From: Tuctoria greenei
Taxonomy: Eukaryota > Streptophyta > Magnoliopsida > Poales > Poaceae
Assembly: GCA_036927565.1 (NCBI GenBank)
Contig: JAYESD010000004.1
Coordinates: 162,413,697 to 162,477,696, forward strand
Length of the DNA stretch: 64,000 nt
Direction: 5' to 3'
Below are positions 19,628 through 32,829 of this stretch, one piece after another. Each line of letters starts with the position of its first letter. Within the stretch, counting starts at the first letter, position 1. The notes below the pieces were generated by a model. That model searched no databases. It was not told the DNA's origin and saw only the letters and a program-made list of their open reading frames with translations. The position numbers and the translations under genes are program-made.

Positions 19628-21890
19628 ATGGAGAATACACCGCAAAACCTTGTGTCTTTAGTGGTATTGATTTTCAGGTTAGGAAGGTACGTATGGAAGC
19701 TTTCATCCAGATAGAAGGCTTCACAATTGGAAAAGGTGTACAAGCCTTACGACGTGCCGTCAAACAATCAAGTCACTGCTACAAACATGAGAGGTGTTGA
19801 CAACAACAGCAAGGCTTGCAACTTGATCATACAAGGATTAACTCAAAGCGACTTCGATCGTGTTGCTCACCTCCGATCTGCATATGATGTGTGGAAAGCA
19901 CTCTGCGACTACCACGAAGGATCCAACATGATCACGGAGGTAAGGCAAGACATGTTCAAAAAGGAGTACATGCGCTTTGAGATGCAACCAGGTGAGTCCA
20001 TCGACGATCTCTTTGCTCACTTTAATAAAATTCAAAGCAACTTGCGTATCATCAATGTTAATATTTTGGATGCTGAGAATGATAGGAAATTACTAAGTTC
20101 ATTAGACATGTCAATTTGGAAGATGAAAGTCACATCTATTCGTGAATCTACTGTCATGAGTACACTTACTTTAGATGTTCTATATTCTAAATTGAAAACA
20201 TATGAAATTGACATAATCTCATATAAGAACCCCAACAAGTCTCTTACATAATCTCATCGTGACATACCTAGCTTGGGCCAATCTTCATCTTGTCGAACAC
20301 TTGCTTTGTTGTCCTCTCTAAACCTTGAACAGATTGAAAAGTTTCTAGAGGAAGAACTTGCGCTCATCTATACTCGGTTCTCAAAAACATTGCAAAATGT
20401 GAGAACTAGAAGGAAAGGAAATGCCGGATCTCAACGATGCTTCGAATGTGGTAATGCGGGACATTTTCGCGCGGATTGCCCTAACCTTTCAGGTGCTACT
20501 TCCCGTGATTAAAAGCAAACAAGGACGAAGCACTCCTCTGCAAACAACAATAAGAAAAATAAGGGTTTTACAGGATGCCAATTGGTGAATAGTTTTATCT
20601 CCGCACTTCAAGAACTTGGCTCGAGCGATGTGGACATCAGAAGTAATGAAGATGAAGATGATTTGGTCAACTTGTGTTTCATGTCGGGCAAGTAGAGATC
20701 AAGTATGGAGGAGGCAGAACACAACAGCGACAATGAAGAGATATGTCCTACTTGCGAAAAAATGTATTATGCTATTTCTCTTGCCACTATTATAGTTAAG
20801 AAAAAGAACAAAAGGCTTAGGGAAAATGCTATTAAAATTGAGTCACGAGAATCTGAAATTAACCATTTGAAATATTTGATTACTAGTGATGATTCTTGTT
20901 CCTCATATGATTTAATATATGAACAATTGTCCTCTCTAAGAAGTGCACACACCTCCACACTTGATAAACATGAACCTGAAATTGAAAAGCACAAAAAGCT
21001 TGCTGCACTTAATGATAAAAACATAAAAGATGCTTGTTGTTCTACATTTGCTTTGCATTGTTCTACTTGTGATGATCTTGATAAGAAGCTACAAGATGCT
21101 ATGAATGAAATTTCTATATTGAACAATGTTGTACGTTCTCATGAAGTCCAATTGCGAATTAAAAGGAAAAACTTCATGTGAAAATTGCCTTGATTTATCA
21201 AATAAATTTGATGACATTCATAGGACATTAGATCGGTTTTGTAATGCAAATAAGGACCTAAACTTGTTGTTGAATCGCTCTAAATCTTGCAATGTTAATT
21301 GTGGTTTAGGTTTTGATTCTCATCTCATGCTAAAGCACATCCATCTAAAATTGTAAAGTCATTAGGAAGTGGTTTGATTCAAACAGTTCCAAAACAAAAA
21401 GAAGTGGTTTTCAAATCTGCAGGAGTGTTGTCTCATTCAGTTTCAAATAAAAATGTTTCTTGCTCATCTAGACATGAACACAAAGTTAAATTTCATTGTA
21501 GCTACTTTGGTAGAGATGGTCATGTCATAGATTTTTGTTATATACAAGCTAAACAACAGAAAAAGGAAAGAATGATTGCTAGATCTCATAACTTTCTTGC
21601 AAATTTGGTGCACATGCTAAACCGAATGATAGGAATATGCAACATGCTGTAATGAGTCGAAATCATGCAATGTTTGCTCCCAAACCTACTATCTTTCGTG
21701 CTACAAATGTAACACCTTGTAGGTCAGTAGTTGGGTACAAAAAAGCTCAAGCTTTGGCTCATAAACCTGCTGCTTTATCTCAGCTTCCGCGTGTTATTCC
21801 TGCTAGACGTCCTGTGACTCAGTACTGGATTCCAAAATGCCTTTTGACTAACCCTAGTATTGAGTCATCGACGTATTGTGCTTCTATGTA
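19628..21890 (+). pseudogene. Copia B Gag, broken
   Basis: ATG 19628 (MENTPQNLVS) is followed at once by a frameshift near 19660 and another near 19725. The Gag body then reads well at 19730-20250 (SKACNLIIQGLTQSDFDRV, RQDMFKKEYMRFEM). A stop at 20249 precedes a CCHC knuckle CFECGNAGHFRADC (20438-20479). After TAA at 20510 a coiled-coil-like stretch follows (about 20705-21180). A second finger-like CSYFGRDGHVIDFC lies near 21500. Two fingers separated by a coiled region are a Sirevirus Gag trait. Frameshifts near 21170 and several stops make it non-functional. Confidence 0.8.
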
Positions 21891-21900
21891 GGTTACACGC

Positions 21901-22519
21901 TTGAGGAAGGAGAACATTTGGATTGTGGATTCAGGTTGCTCACACCACAGGACCGGTGACAAAGAATTGTTCTCCTCCCTCTCTTTTGTGTCACGTGTAG
22001 AGAATGTTACTTTTGCCGATAATTCTTCAACACCTATAATTGCTAAAGGTTCGATTAGAGTAAATGATCACTACACTTTGAAAGATGTGGCACTTGTCAA
22101 AAATTTGAAATACAACTTGCTTTCTATTTCACAATGGCTAGATGAAAATCTAGAAATTATTTTCACTAAAAATTGCTGCAGGGTTGTAGATTCAAACAGT
22201 GAGCTTATTTTTAACATGTCTTGGTTTGGAAAAGTTATTAAAGATGATGTTGATATTTCATCCTCTAAGCATAGGTTTCTAGTTGCTAATGAATCAAAGG
22301 ACTTATACTTTTGGCATCGTAGACTTGGTCACGTAGGTTTTGATCATCTAACGCGTGTTAGTGCTCTTGATTGCATACGTAGGCTGCCTAGGCTTAATGG
22401 GGACAAAGAAATTGTGTGCTCTTATTGTAGACATGCCAAGATGGTTACAGGTTCACATGCTGCTCTCACAATGATCATGACAACTGAACCGGGTCAACTT
22501 TTGCACCTTGACACCGTAG
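21901..22519 (+). pseudogene. Copia B protease end and integrase N-terminus
   Basis: An open stretch starts with the copia protease active site WIVDSGCSHH (about 21919), followed by the GAG-pre-integrase block (NLKYNLLSISQWL) and the integrase zinc finger (FWHRRLGHVGFDHL, CSYCRHAKM). It stops at LLHLDTV, where the chromovirus inserted with TSD CGTAG. The gene continues at 43503. Confidence 0.85.
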
Positions 22520-25500
22520 TGTGGGGACCGGAGTCCACACTTTCCAGGAATCGCATTGGGTGGTGCCGTGTGATGCGGCACCCAACAGCACACATGTAAA
22601 GGAGCTCGCATTACATAAATCATTTTCTGAAATTTACCAAGATGTTCAGTTTACAAATAGTTCATTACAATAAACTACAGCAAAAGATAAGATTACCACT
22701 CTCGTACTCAAGTCTAATAAGGAAAATAGAAGCCGTCTGGCCCACGGAGGCTCCTCACTAGCCACGAAGACCAAACAGCAGCGACATGGTTACCACATGA
22801 GTATATCACTCATAGAATTTCGAGTCTCATCGGACAACCATAAACATAAGCACAGAAGCTAGTACCTGCAAAACAACATATATAGCAACCGTGAGCACGA
22901 AGGCTCAGCAAGACTTAACCGTCTCACATAAACATGAAACTCTACATGAGGGTAAATACATAGACATAGGATGGCGGATTTGCATAATGAACTCGCCTAA
23001 ATGTGGGTCATTATTTCCAGATTTATAGCAGTAGCATAAACCTTGTGCGGGGCAACATTGTAACTCCACAATCAAACAAGAAATGCATCATCACGATGCA
23101 GCATGCCCAAGGTGGAAATTAAATTTAGTGAGCACTATACTAATATAGACAACATACCAATACCGTGATAATATAATTTTCATAACAGCAGCAATTAGTT
23201 CTCATGTCAAGTGCAAGTATATAACTACATCACAACTCAGTGAACAAGTGGTACTCATATCCGCGAGGGACGGTGATTCGAATCAAAGATACCCAGAATA
23301 CACAACACATACGGCCGTACTGGAAGTGACATCGGTGCACTCCACGGACGTCGTACGCAGCCACCATTCTCAATTTCCGCCCAAGTTGAATCGATTCAAT
23401 CGTCTAGGACAGTATCCCCACTCACGGTGCACCCTTCCGCTGTGAAGATGGCATGAGCGAGTTTCTGTCTACTGTGCTGCGGCCGAAAGCCTGAGGCGAT
23501 CGAAAAAGTCTCAAAAAAAGCTTCCCAAGGTACATCGGTTTCCTGAACCCCATATATCCAGTACGACTCCGATATAGTTCAAACTTGCTCAACAGGGTGG
23601 CATACCAATTGGGCCTTAACCGACACAGGCAGGGCTACGCACCCAAGACCATGTCTTGCTGCATCCTATGCCCCTGCCCGGTCTCATTTTTCAGATTACT
23701 ACATTTCTCTGAACCATTCCCGTGTGAAAAAAGTCCTAGCCATGTGAGTAGATTCCAACTACTCAAATTCTACCAAATCTTATACAACATTTAGCATAGC
23801 ATAGTCTACATGATGACTTGACAACTATCCAAATACTCCATGGGTTGATCTGGTCATGCAAGTGGATTTTCAATCACCTTAGCCCTAATGCACGTAACTC
23901 ACCCTAGACATAGGTGATACAAATCAAAACTTTGTAATAGAGCTTAAATGCAAACTGGGGCTTGCCTAGTTGTGAGAGGGTGTCAAAGTTAATCTCCAGA
24001 GCGATGGGTTCAAGTAGCTCCGGGATCCTCTTGAGCTCGGCAACTAATCGATATGCAAAGAATTATGCAAGTTAATAAATACCTGTATTATATTATATTT
24101 CAAAGGAAAGAGAGTTAAGTATATGAATTTAAGCTTAATGGTTCTGGAAATGTAACAGGGGACACTAGGTACTATGGGGAAGATCTGGACCAAAAATTGG
24201 AGATGTTCAAGGAAGCATGTTGTCTCTAAAATTCCAACAAGTAAAAGCCTTCTCTGAATTTTGGTTGTAATTCTACAGGTCTATCATGGCTACCAGTGGT
24301 TGTAACATACAGAGGGGGTCTCACTGGTTCTAGGAAAATATGTTCCATAATTTGCTAAGCATTATACTGTGAGATATTGAATTTACAAGTTGGGATATTT
24401 TACTGAAATGTTTCTGTTGTTTTTGGGTTATTCTATGACCAGTTAGGAATATCTTCAGATTGAACAAGGTTAATAAAGTCCAATAAAGCTGAAATTTTTA
24501 CTGGTGTTTAGAAACTTACTATAGAACATTTTGGCATAATTTCATAGTTTTCTATGAAGTGAATCATCAGATAAAGATCAAACGTGAATTTTCTTTAAAG
24601 GCTCTACAGGAAAATCTAGGGATTTTCATGAAGATTGGGTTGTATTTCTGGTTAGTGTAGATAGCTAGCAAACCAAAAAAGTTAGTTTGACAAATTTTGA
24701 ATCTTTCTACTGAGATATATTTAATTTAGAAGTTTGCACAAGTTTCTGTACAAATTCTAAATGAATTTGGCTATTTTTATGTGCATAGAGAATACACAGG
24801 TGATCAGACCATGTAAATGAAGTCTAATGACCCTGAAATTTTTACTGGAGTTCAAGGATATTCCAATGAACGTTCTGTAAAAATTTGGAATTTTTACAAA
24901 GAGCAAAACTATAGGAATTAATTCTATAGGTATTTTTTATTTGAATTATGGAGCAATTCCTATTGACTATCATAAAAATCCAAATGTACCACTGGAAAGT
25001 ATTCTTCATGCTGGTTATAACAAAATTTATATGGGAATTTTCGGACAAGTATCCTAGGAGTTATGGATTTCCAAAGTTTGTCCAAAATCTCGAAATTAAT
25101 TTACATGGGAAATATTTGAATAAAGGGAGGGGGCCCACAGGTTTAAAATGGCCCATTCGCTGGGCGGCAACACGGAGGGTTACTGCGTTAACCACATGGT
25201 CACAAACGATCCCTGAGCCACAGCTGATCTGGGCACGCCACTTCTTTGGCTGACAGCTGGGGCCCGCGGGGTTTGTCTTCTACCTCGCGACACTGTCGGT
25301 TCCGGCGGCGAGCGGCGGCACCCGACGCCGGCCCCTCACTGCAGCCCACTCCAGGGCATGGCGACACTCCAATCTCGCCGCCCCCACCTAAAATCAGACG
25401 AGGAACATGGTGGTGCAGTCCTGGACGGCGATAGGTGGCCGGAAATGGCAGCACGACGACGGCGGCAGCGATTAGGGTTTCGGCCATGCCGGCCGAGCCC

Positions 25501-26780
25501 TTCGGTGGGCTAAATCGGTCGGGAAGACATCTGGAAGCTTTATGGAAGCATGGGGAACAAGAATCTGGCCATAGGAAGGAGAGAAATGGCTTGGAAAATG
25601 GTAGCGCCGATGGACCAAGGAGGGAAGGACCAGCGGTTGGGGAAAAATTGTATTCCGGCGTGAATACTCGATGAAACTTGATCGATCTTCTTTGAGGTAA
25701 TGTGTCTGGCCATGTAGAACAACGTAGCACAAGATCACAAGGAATAATTAACTGTATAAATGGAATTTCAAGCAACTCTACTCATAACCAAAGTTCGTCG
25801 GAAGAAAAGCAAATAACGGGGCCAGGAGGCATGGCATGTGCTGAAACTATACGAGCAGCTAGAACATGAGTAGGCGAACCTTTTTCCCTCTAGGACCGAG
25901 GCAAGATGAAGATTGTATTGCCGGGACGTCGAGGAAGCAGAGGGCGGCCAAACATGCGACTTTTCCGGCGGCCGTGGTTTCGACGTTATTAGCTTCGGGG
26001 AGGGTCCAGCTGGGCAAATAAAAGGTCAGGGAGGTGCGCACGATCTTGGTGAGTGAGGAGAGGCACAACAAGGGGATCAAACCTAAGTAACCTTGCTTCT
26101 ATTCGGTTGGACAGAGATGAATTCGTGAGGGAGGCAACAATGGCGCTGGAAAGTTAACAGGGAAGAAATAGTCGACTCAGGGCTTTGGGGGGGGGGGGGG
26201 GGGGGGGGGGTAAGAAGGAGTTCAGTGCAAGCTGGGGGCAGGTGGAGGCAACCTCCACAGTGCAAGCAGCTCGGTGGCAGTTGCATGCGGGAAGGTGGCG
26301 CTCTGGGAAGAGCTGGGGCGAATTTGACCCACTGACCAGTGGGTCCCACCTCTCAATTCATCTCTATCTTCTCTGGACACGTAATTCTCCCTCCCACTTG
26401 TGTCCAAAAATTCTATATATTTTATGGTAGTCAAATTTGGAGTGTAGAAATTGATTCTGGAATCAGATTGTTAATTTGACAAAGTTTCATTCAAATTCAA
26501 ATATGAATTTGAATTTGAGTTGAATTCAATGAAGCTATTGAATTAAATATAGCAAATTCGATTTAAAATTTATGAAACATTGGAAGGATACTATTTGGAA
26601 TATTTTGAACCCAATGGTCAACTCAAATCTCCATGTTAACTTAATTTGAACATTAGCTAAGTTTTTTTTTTAATTTCCTCAATTGGAGTTTGAATTAATT
26701 TGTTTTTCTCAATTTCTTTTTAATTATTTTAACATTCAAAATTTCTGTCCTAACTGAACTTGGAAATTTGGGATTTTACA
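22520..26780 (-). repeat. 3' LTR of the chromovirus (left copy)
   Basis: On the plus strand it runs TGTGGGGACC to GGGATTTTACA. It is AT-rich except for a GC-rich block at about 25240-25640. A run of 24 G at 26187-26210 corresponds to a much shorter GGGGGAGGGGGGG in the sister LTR. Open frames on both strands in the GC-rich block show no recognised protein. Confidence 0.93.
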
Positions 26781-26793
26781 TTCCTCCCCCCTT
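26781..26793 (-). other. Polypurine tract of the chromovirus
   Basis: On the minus strand it reads AAGGGGGGAGGAA, immediately before the 3' LTR. Confidence 0.85.
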
Positions 26794-26829
26794 AAAAGAA
26801 TCTTGTCCCAAGATCACAATGAAGAGACA

Positions 26830-28101
26830 TTACCGGATATGAGACGATAAGAAATCCGGATAGTTGGAGCGGAGATATTCTTCGGATTCCCAAGTCGCTT
26901 CTTCAACAGTATGGTTGCTCCATAACACTTTACAAAACCACTGCGTGCGGTTCCGTTTTGTTCGAGTCTTCTCGTCGATAATCCGAACCGGATGTTCGGA
27001 GTACGTCAAATCCGGTTGCAATTTGCCGATGTCGTCGGTGTGGACTGCAGCTGTGAACTCGAGACATTTCCGTAGCTGAGATACGTGGAAAATGTCGTGT
27101 ATACAAGCGAGAGATGCCAGTAATTCCAATCGATAAGCCACAGGTCCACACTTCTCTGTGATAGCAAATGGGTCAATAAATCGGGGAGGTAGCTTTCCTT
27201 TTACTCCGAACCAGTGAATTCCTTTCATCGGAGACACGCGGAGGTACACATGATCCCCAACATCGAAGTGCCGCGGGAGACGCCGCTTGTCCGCATAATT
27301 CTTCTGTCGAGATTGAGCCGCTGTTAGATTTGCTTGAATGATCCTAACTTGTTCCTCGGCTTCGTTGACTAGATCAATCATGAATGTCAATCTTTCGCCG
27401 GACTCGCACCAATTCAGTGGGGTGCGACATTTTCGGCCATAGAGAACTTCATAGGGTGCCATCTTGATACTCGCTTGATAACCATTGTTGTACGAGAATT
27501 CCGCCAACAGCAAATGATCGTCTCAATTTTTACCGTGGTGGATGGCACATGCACGCAACATGTCTTCATGGACCTGGTTCACCCTCTCGGTTTGTCCATC
27601 GGTCTGGGGGTGATATGCGGAGCTTCTAATCAGTTTAGTACCCAACGAGGCGTGCAGTTGCTCCCATAAATGAGCAATGAACAGCAAGCCTCGATCTGGA
27701 ATAATCGTGCAAGGAATGCCGTGTAAACACACGATTCTTGATATGTACAACTCCGCATATTTCTTGGCATCAAATCCGACATTTACCGGGATGAAGTGTG
27801 CTGATTTGGTTAGTCGGTCGACTATTACCCAAATCAAATCATGCTTCCGGAATGTGAGTGGCAATCCGACTATGAAATCCATACTCACATCCTCCCATTT
27901 CCATGTCGGAATATTCAGCGGTTGTAGCTGTCCCGCTTTCTTCATATGGTCGGCCTTCACTCGCCGACACGTATCACACTCGGATACGTACTTCGCTATT
28001 TCCCGCTTCATCCGTGTACACCAAAACTTGGTCTTTAAATCTTGATACATTTTATTGCTGCCCGGATGAATAGAAAATTTTGACATGTGAGCTTCATCCA
28101 A
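26830..28101 (-). pseudogene. Chromovirus integrase with C-terminal chromodomain, broken
   Basis: Minus strand. The zinc-binding part (IHPGSNKMYQDLKTKFW, CDTCRRVKA) leads into the core with WEDVSMDFIVGLP (first Asp), CTIIPDRGLLF (second Asp) and HPQTDGQTERVNQ (Glu). A frame change near 27515 is followed by the GPY/F-like region (MKGIHWFGVKGKLPPRFID). At about 26848-27003 is a chromodomain (VRIIDEKTRTKRN, WSNHTVEEATWESEEYL), the module that directs chromoviruses to histone-marked chromatin. It lies close to the 3' LTR. Confidence 0.9.
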
Positions 28102-28182
28102 TATTTTCTTCCGGAGCTTAACATCTTGGGGTACAACTATCCATTCCTTGAACCATAATGTACCATGATCATCTTTCCGGGA

Positions 28183-29499
28183 TCATTTTACTTCCCGCAC
28201 TCTTTCTCGTATGTGTGACATGCCCTTGTTCTTCTTTTGGGCTTCAATAATTTCCTCTTGGATGGTGGGAATGAGAGCAAGATTATTGAGAGCCCCATAT
28301 GGAATCACATATAGACTTGGTTTCTCATCTTCCATTTCAGCCATGGCCATGTTGTGGACATGAGCTTTCCGACTAAGCGCGTCAGCAACCACGTTCTCTT
28401 TACCGGGGTTGTAGTGAATTTCAATTTCGTAATCCTTGATCAGCTCTAACCACCTTCTTTGTGTCATATTCAGCACCTTCTGCGTGAAAATATATTTCAA
28501 ACTATTGTGGTCAGTGTAGAGGTGTACAAGATTTCCAAGCAAGTAATGCCTCCACATTTTTAATGCCAATACCATGGCAGGGAGCTCAAGGTCATGAGTC
28601 GGATAGGGCTGCTCATGTTTTCGGAGTTGTCGAGATCCATATGCGACCACACGTCCTCCTTGCATCAGAACGCAGCCAAGTACGATGCCGGATGCATCAC
28701 AATAAACGTCGAATGGTTTTGTCGTGTCCGGCTGAGCAAGAACCGGGGCTGTTGTAAGGTGATGTACTAATGTCTTGAATGCTTCTTCACAAGCTGAACT
28801 CCAATTATATTTGGTGTCCTTTTTCAGCAACTCCGTCATCGGTTTCGCGATCTTTGAGAAGCTCGGGATGAACCTCCGATAAAATCCCGCTAAACCAAGG
28901 AAACTTCGGACTTCATGTACGGACTTAGGATATTGCTATTCCAGCACTTGAACAATTTTACTTAGGTCCACAGCAATGCCCTCAGCTGAAATAATGTGTC
29001 CCAAGAATGGCACTTGACTGATCCAAAATTCACACTTGCGGAATTTTGCATAGAGCTTATGGTCTTGCAATCGTTGGAGCACGATATGCAAGTGTTCGGT
29101 GTGTTCTTCCTCCGATTTGGAATAAACCAAGATGTCATCAATGAAGACCACGACGAGCTTATCTAACTCTGGCATGAATACCGAATTCATGAGATACATA
29201 AATTTAGCCAGAGCGTTGGTGAGACCAAAAGACATGACAAGATACTCGTATAATCCATATCGCGTTGAGAATGCCGTCATCGGTATATCTTCCGATCGGA
29301 TTTTGATTTGATGATATCCAGACCGAAGATCCATCTTCAAGAACACCCTCGCACCAACAAGTTGATCGAATAAAATGTCGATGCGGGGCAGCGGGTACAT
29401 GTTCTTTATAGTCACGGTGTTGAGCAGTCGATAGTCCACGTATAACCGCAATGTTTCATCCTTCTTCTTGGCAAATAGCGCCGAGCAGCCCCAAGGTGA
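28183..29499 (-). pseudogene. Chromovirus reverse transcriptase and RNase H, broken
   Basis: Minus strand. RT blocks are YRLLNTVTIKNMYPLPRID, FLKMDLRSGYHQI and the catalytic FIDDILVYS (about 29120-29147). An in-frame stop near 28936 cuts between the RT and RNase H halves. RNase H shows FDVYCDASGIVLGCVL, LYTDHNSLKYIF and VVADALSR. A stop near 29500 separates this from the protease frame. Confidence 0.9.
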
Positions 29500-30100
29500 C
29501 TAACTTGGGCAAATAAAAGCCTTGTCCAAAAGGTCTTTCAAATGTTCCTTTAATTCAGCTAGCTCGTTAGGCGCTATTCGATATGGTCTTCTAGATATTG
29601 ATGTGGTTCCCGGTACAAGTTCAATCTTGAACTCAACGTCACATTCGGGCGGCATACCCGGTAAGTCATCGGGAAACACATCGGGATACTCACGGACCAC
29701 CGGAATATCTTCAAGATTAGTTGCTTCCGTGTTATATGCAGCTGCACTGTCCTGCTCCATACTGTCCAAAACCAGTTCATGTTGTCGATGTATCGGAGAG
29801 TCAATTTGGATAGTCCGGTTACCAATATTATGAACGGCACCGTGATGGTTCAACCATGACACCCCCAATATTACGTCGATCTTCTGTCCATCCAATATAA
29901 TCAGCGACGTTGGATATATTTTGCCCCCCAAACATAAAGCTGCTCGGGGAACAATCTGACTAGCCGAGATACTTCCACCCGGTGAGCTTATAAGATAACT
30001 TTTCTTGGAAGTATTGGTGGACAATTGGTGCTGATCTACACATGATTTACTGATAAAATTGTGGTAGCACCGGAATCCAAGAGTATGAGGATGGGTATGT
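29500..30100 (-). pseudogene. Chromovirus protease and protease-RT linker, broken
   Basis: Minus strand. The active-site block ILILLDSGATTI lies near 30050-30080. A frameshift just after it joins the remaining protease (ILDGQKIDVILGVSWL) and the linker to RT (DVFPDDLPGMPPECDVEFKI). It ends at a TAG in front of the first RT block. Confidence 0.85.
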
Positions 30101-31332
30101 CTTTGATAGCAAACATGCCCGCTAACACCGGTGCTCCCTCCGGAACACTCTCGACTGCAATGTGTTGAACACTTCCAGTTTGCTGTGCTGTCTTCTCTGG
30201 TTGAATACGGGACTGAATACACCGTTGTACTAGTACTTGCCTGCTGCTCAAGATCTTCTCTAGGCAATTATTGGTATAGTGCCCAACACGATCACATGTG
30301 GAACACCTACACTGTTTCAATGTCCCATTGACTTGAGGCATGAATTGTCCTGCATCTCGCTGCGAGATAAATGCCCCTGGAACAATTTGGGACAGTTATT
30401 GCTGTTGATGTACTGCTGGTTGGAAATCTGATACTTCCAACGGCCGACTCCGATACGAACTCGGTTGTGCAGCCGGCTGCCATATCTGACCGGATGGTGA
30501 TCGGTACACCATACGGTATTTCTGAGGAACATTTTGTGTGCTGTACTGCACAGCAAGTCTCTTCTTTGAATCCTCCGCGATCTGCTCACGTGTGGCATCC
30601 TCTTGTGTAATTGCGGAGCATAGCGTTGAACAAGCCGTGGTTGAACAACGCAAGCTTGTCTTTCAACACGGGGCATAGACCCCGATAGAAGTACTCTCGC
30701 TTCTGATCCTCCTTAATCGCATACTCCGGCGCATATTGCACTAGATTAATAAAAACTTTGGAGTATTCTTGAGCACTCATTTCTCCTTGCTTCAAATCAA
30801 GAAATTCCTGAAGCTGCCTTCTCACAATGGCAGGAGGAACATGATAGGCATGGAATGCCTTCCGGAACTCCGTCCACGTGACTTGCTGTCCGGCGGCCAA
30901 GGAGGCGATGTGGTTCACCCACCAAGCGCCAGCGATGCCATGTAGTTGTTGTGCCACATATAAAACCTTCATATGATCACTGCACTGTAGCAGTCCAAAC
31001 GTAGCTTCAATGGTGCGGAGCTAATGGACCGTATCCAGAGGTTCACCATCACCACTGAACATGGGAGGTGCAGTCGCCAAGAATTCCACGTGTGTTGCTT
31101 GCTAAGGTTGACAATTGCCTTCGTCTTGATGTCCCCCTTGATTGGACGTAATCTGCACGAGAGTCCACAACAGTTCGGTCCGCTCATCGCGCGAACCCAA
31201 CATGGCTGCGATATCATCCGCCAATGTAAGCTGAGACTGAGGTGGCTGTTGCGCCAACTGTTCCGGCTCTCAGGAGTCATCCACTCCCTGACTTTAACCA
31301 CCGACCTTGTTTGTTGTGTGAGTGCACACCAT
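30101..31332 (-). pseudogene. Chromovirus Gag, broken
   Basis: Minus strand. The likely start is ATG at 31332. The Gag core lies at about 30590-31080 (QQLHGIAGAWWVNH, FHAYHVPPAIVRRQLQEF, FLDLKQGEMSAQEYS). A knuckle CSTCDRVGHYTNNC (about 30264-30305) follows a diverged linker. Stops and frame changes near 31270, 31020 and 30590 break it. The copia C element sits 325 bp upstream in the leader. Confidence 0.85.
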
Positions 31333-31657
31333 TATGCAGTTACAGTCATTAATCCAACATGAGACGTGATATTGCAAGATCACACTAGGATGAAAACAAT
31401 AGTGTATGTATTGATAACCAAACTTGCATAACAGTAACATATATTGATAAAGTGTAAACTTTATACACAATACATCATCCCTGGACCAATATTACAATAT
31501 TGAGATGCAAAATAATGAACTCCCTGGATCGAAGTTCATTTCGACTATCGTTGGTCGCGACGGGATATTTTGCGCATTATCATGCGAATACACACTTTTA
31601 TTTTCAATATGACACAAACATGTCCATAAAAGAAAAGAGGTTCGAGTGGGTCGAGCC
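31333..31657 (-). other. Chromovirus leader next to gag
   Basis: Noncoding leader between the Gag start and the copia C insertion. It ends in the TSD GAGCC (31653-31657). Nothing else is recognised. Confidence 0.6.
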
Positions 31658-32266
31658 TGTTAGCACTACCGGACTAGTCCGGTTGTGGACGGACTAGTCC
31701 GGTCCGGACTAGTCCGATATAAGACCAGACTAGTCTGATGTTGTCCAGTAAGGACATCGGACTAGTCCGGACCTTGACCGGACTAGTCCGGTCTTTTCAG
31801 TTAATGTCAGTTTGAACTCGAAAATAACTTGTGTTCTAATTGAAAGGACACAACCCACCGACAATTATGTCCCTGATCAGGGGACTTAACTGCCTCTAAG
31901 GGTGGGAGGCCCCCTCTTGTGTCTCTTGGTCATATATAAGGAGAGGGTTATGTGTATGATTGAATGTGGTGTTGAATATACACATTAGACACAAAAACTC
32001 TCTCAATTCTCAGAATCCGATCAATAATACCAAGAGAAGAACAAGGGGAAACGCCTCCCGTCGTCGTTCTACTTGCAGCCTCGCCTTATTGGCTCGATGG
32101 CCGCATCGTCAAGCAAGAACAAAGATGGAAGAGAAGGTATTAATGGTGTTCTTGTGCTATTTGAGAGATATCACTTGATGTTGATATTGTATTCAGTTTT
32201 CTCCTGAGTAATTCGAAATGATTTAGTGGCTATTTGATCTTTGGGCTCCCTTCTTGATTTCTAACA
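31658..32266 (+). repeat. 5' LTR of copia C
   Basis: 609 bp, TGTTAG...CTAACA. The first 135 bp carry six CGGACTAGTCCG-type palindromes (31670, 31690, 31705, 31726 as CAGACTAGTCTG, 31758, 31779). TATA box CATATATAAG lies at 31931-31940. Confidence 0.96.
31670..31790. repeat. Palindrome array in the copia C LTR
   Basis: Starts at 31670, 31690, 31705, 31726, 31758 and 31779; most neighbours are 20-21 bp apart. The variant at 31726 (CAGACTAGTCTG) changes symmetrically in both arms, so it stays a perfect palindrome. Confidence 0.95.
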
Positions 32267-32267
32267 A

Positions 32268-32275
32268 TGGTATCA
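32268..32275 (+). other. Primer-binding site of copia C, tRNA-Met type
   Basis: TGGTATCA starts two bases after the LTR and matches the initiator tRNA-Met 3' end; the following bases diverge. Confidence 0.8.
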
Positions 32276-32347
32276 CAGTAGTTTAGACCACTAATCATTT
32301 CGGATTGAGTTTTGATCGAAGTTTTTCGCTGAAAGTTTTAAAGTTTC

Positions 32348-32771
32348 GGGCATGTCCGGTCTAAGGGCCGGACTAGTCCGGTGTGCCACAATTAAGTGGT
32401 TAGGTTTTCGAATCAGGGCGTTTTGACGCGTTCATCTGATTGAAAACCAATTAAGCACTTTGGATTGAAATCCATTGTGAAAATTAAGTTGATTTGGTAA
32501 GATGGTAAGATTAAGATTCCCTTTGGGGTATTTCGGCATTTTTTCGGTTTTTTATATGAAACTTTTCCGGGGTTGGCCGGACTAGTCATGAATAGTACGG
32601 ACCAAACTCGAAAAGTTCAATAAAGAACGGATCAAATGTTTTTGGAACAGAACTGGACTTGTCCGGTCATGGTTCTATGTGAGTTCGGACATGTCCGGTG
32701 TATGGACCGGACTAGTCCGAAAACCATACTGTAAGAGTTTGGACTAGTGCGTCCATGTGCGGACTAGTCCG
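32348..32771. repeat. Palindromes continuing into the copia C leader
   Basis: CGGACTAGTCCG starts at 32369, 32708 and 32760; AT-centred CGGACATGTCCG at 32686; imperfect members at 32348, 32653 and 32740. Pairs 32348/32369, 32686/32708 and 32740/32760 keep the 20-22 bp spacing. This part is transcribed, so the copies are also present in RNA. Confidence 0.85.
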
Positions 32772-32829
32772 TGCTATAAAATTAAGTTTTCTTATTTAAT
32801 AAGCTTCTGCTGTGAATTAAGTTTATTGT

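Noticed and set aside
25200..25775. Minus-strand 191-codon frame in the chromovirus LTR, with a partial counterpart at 42004-42441
   Set aside because: GC-rich LTR sequence open in several frames; the two LTR copies keep different lengths and no protein family is recognisable.
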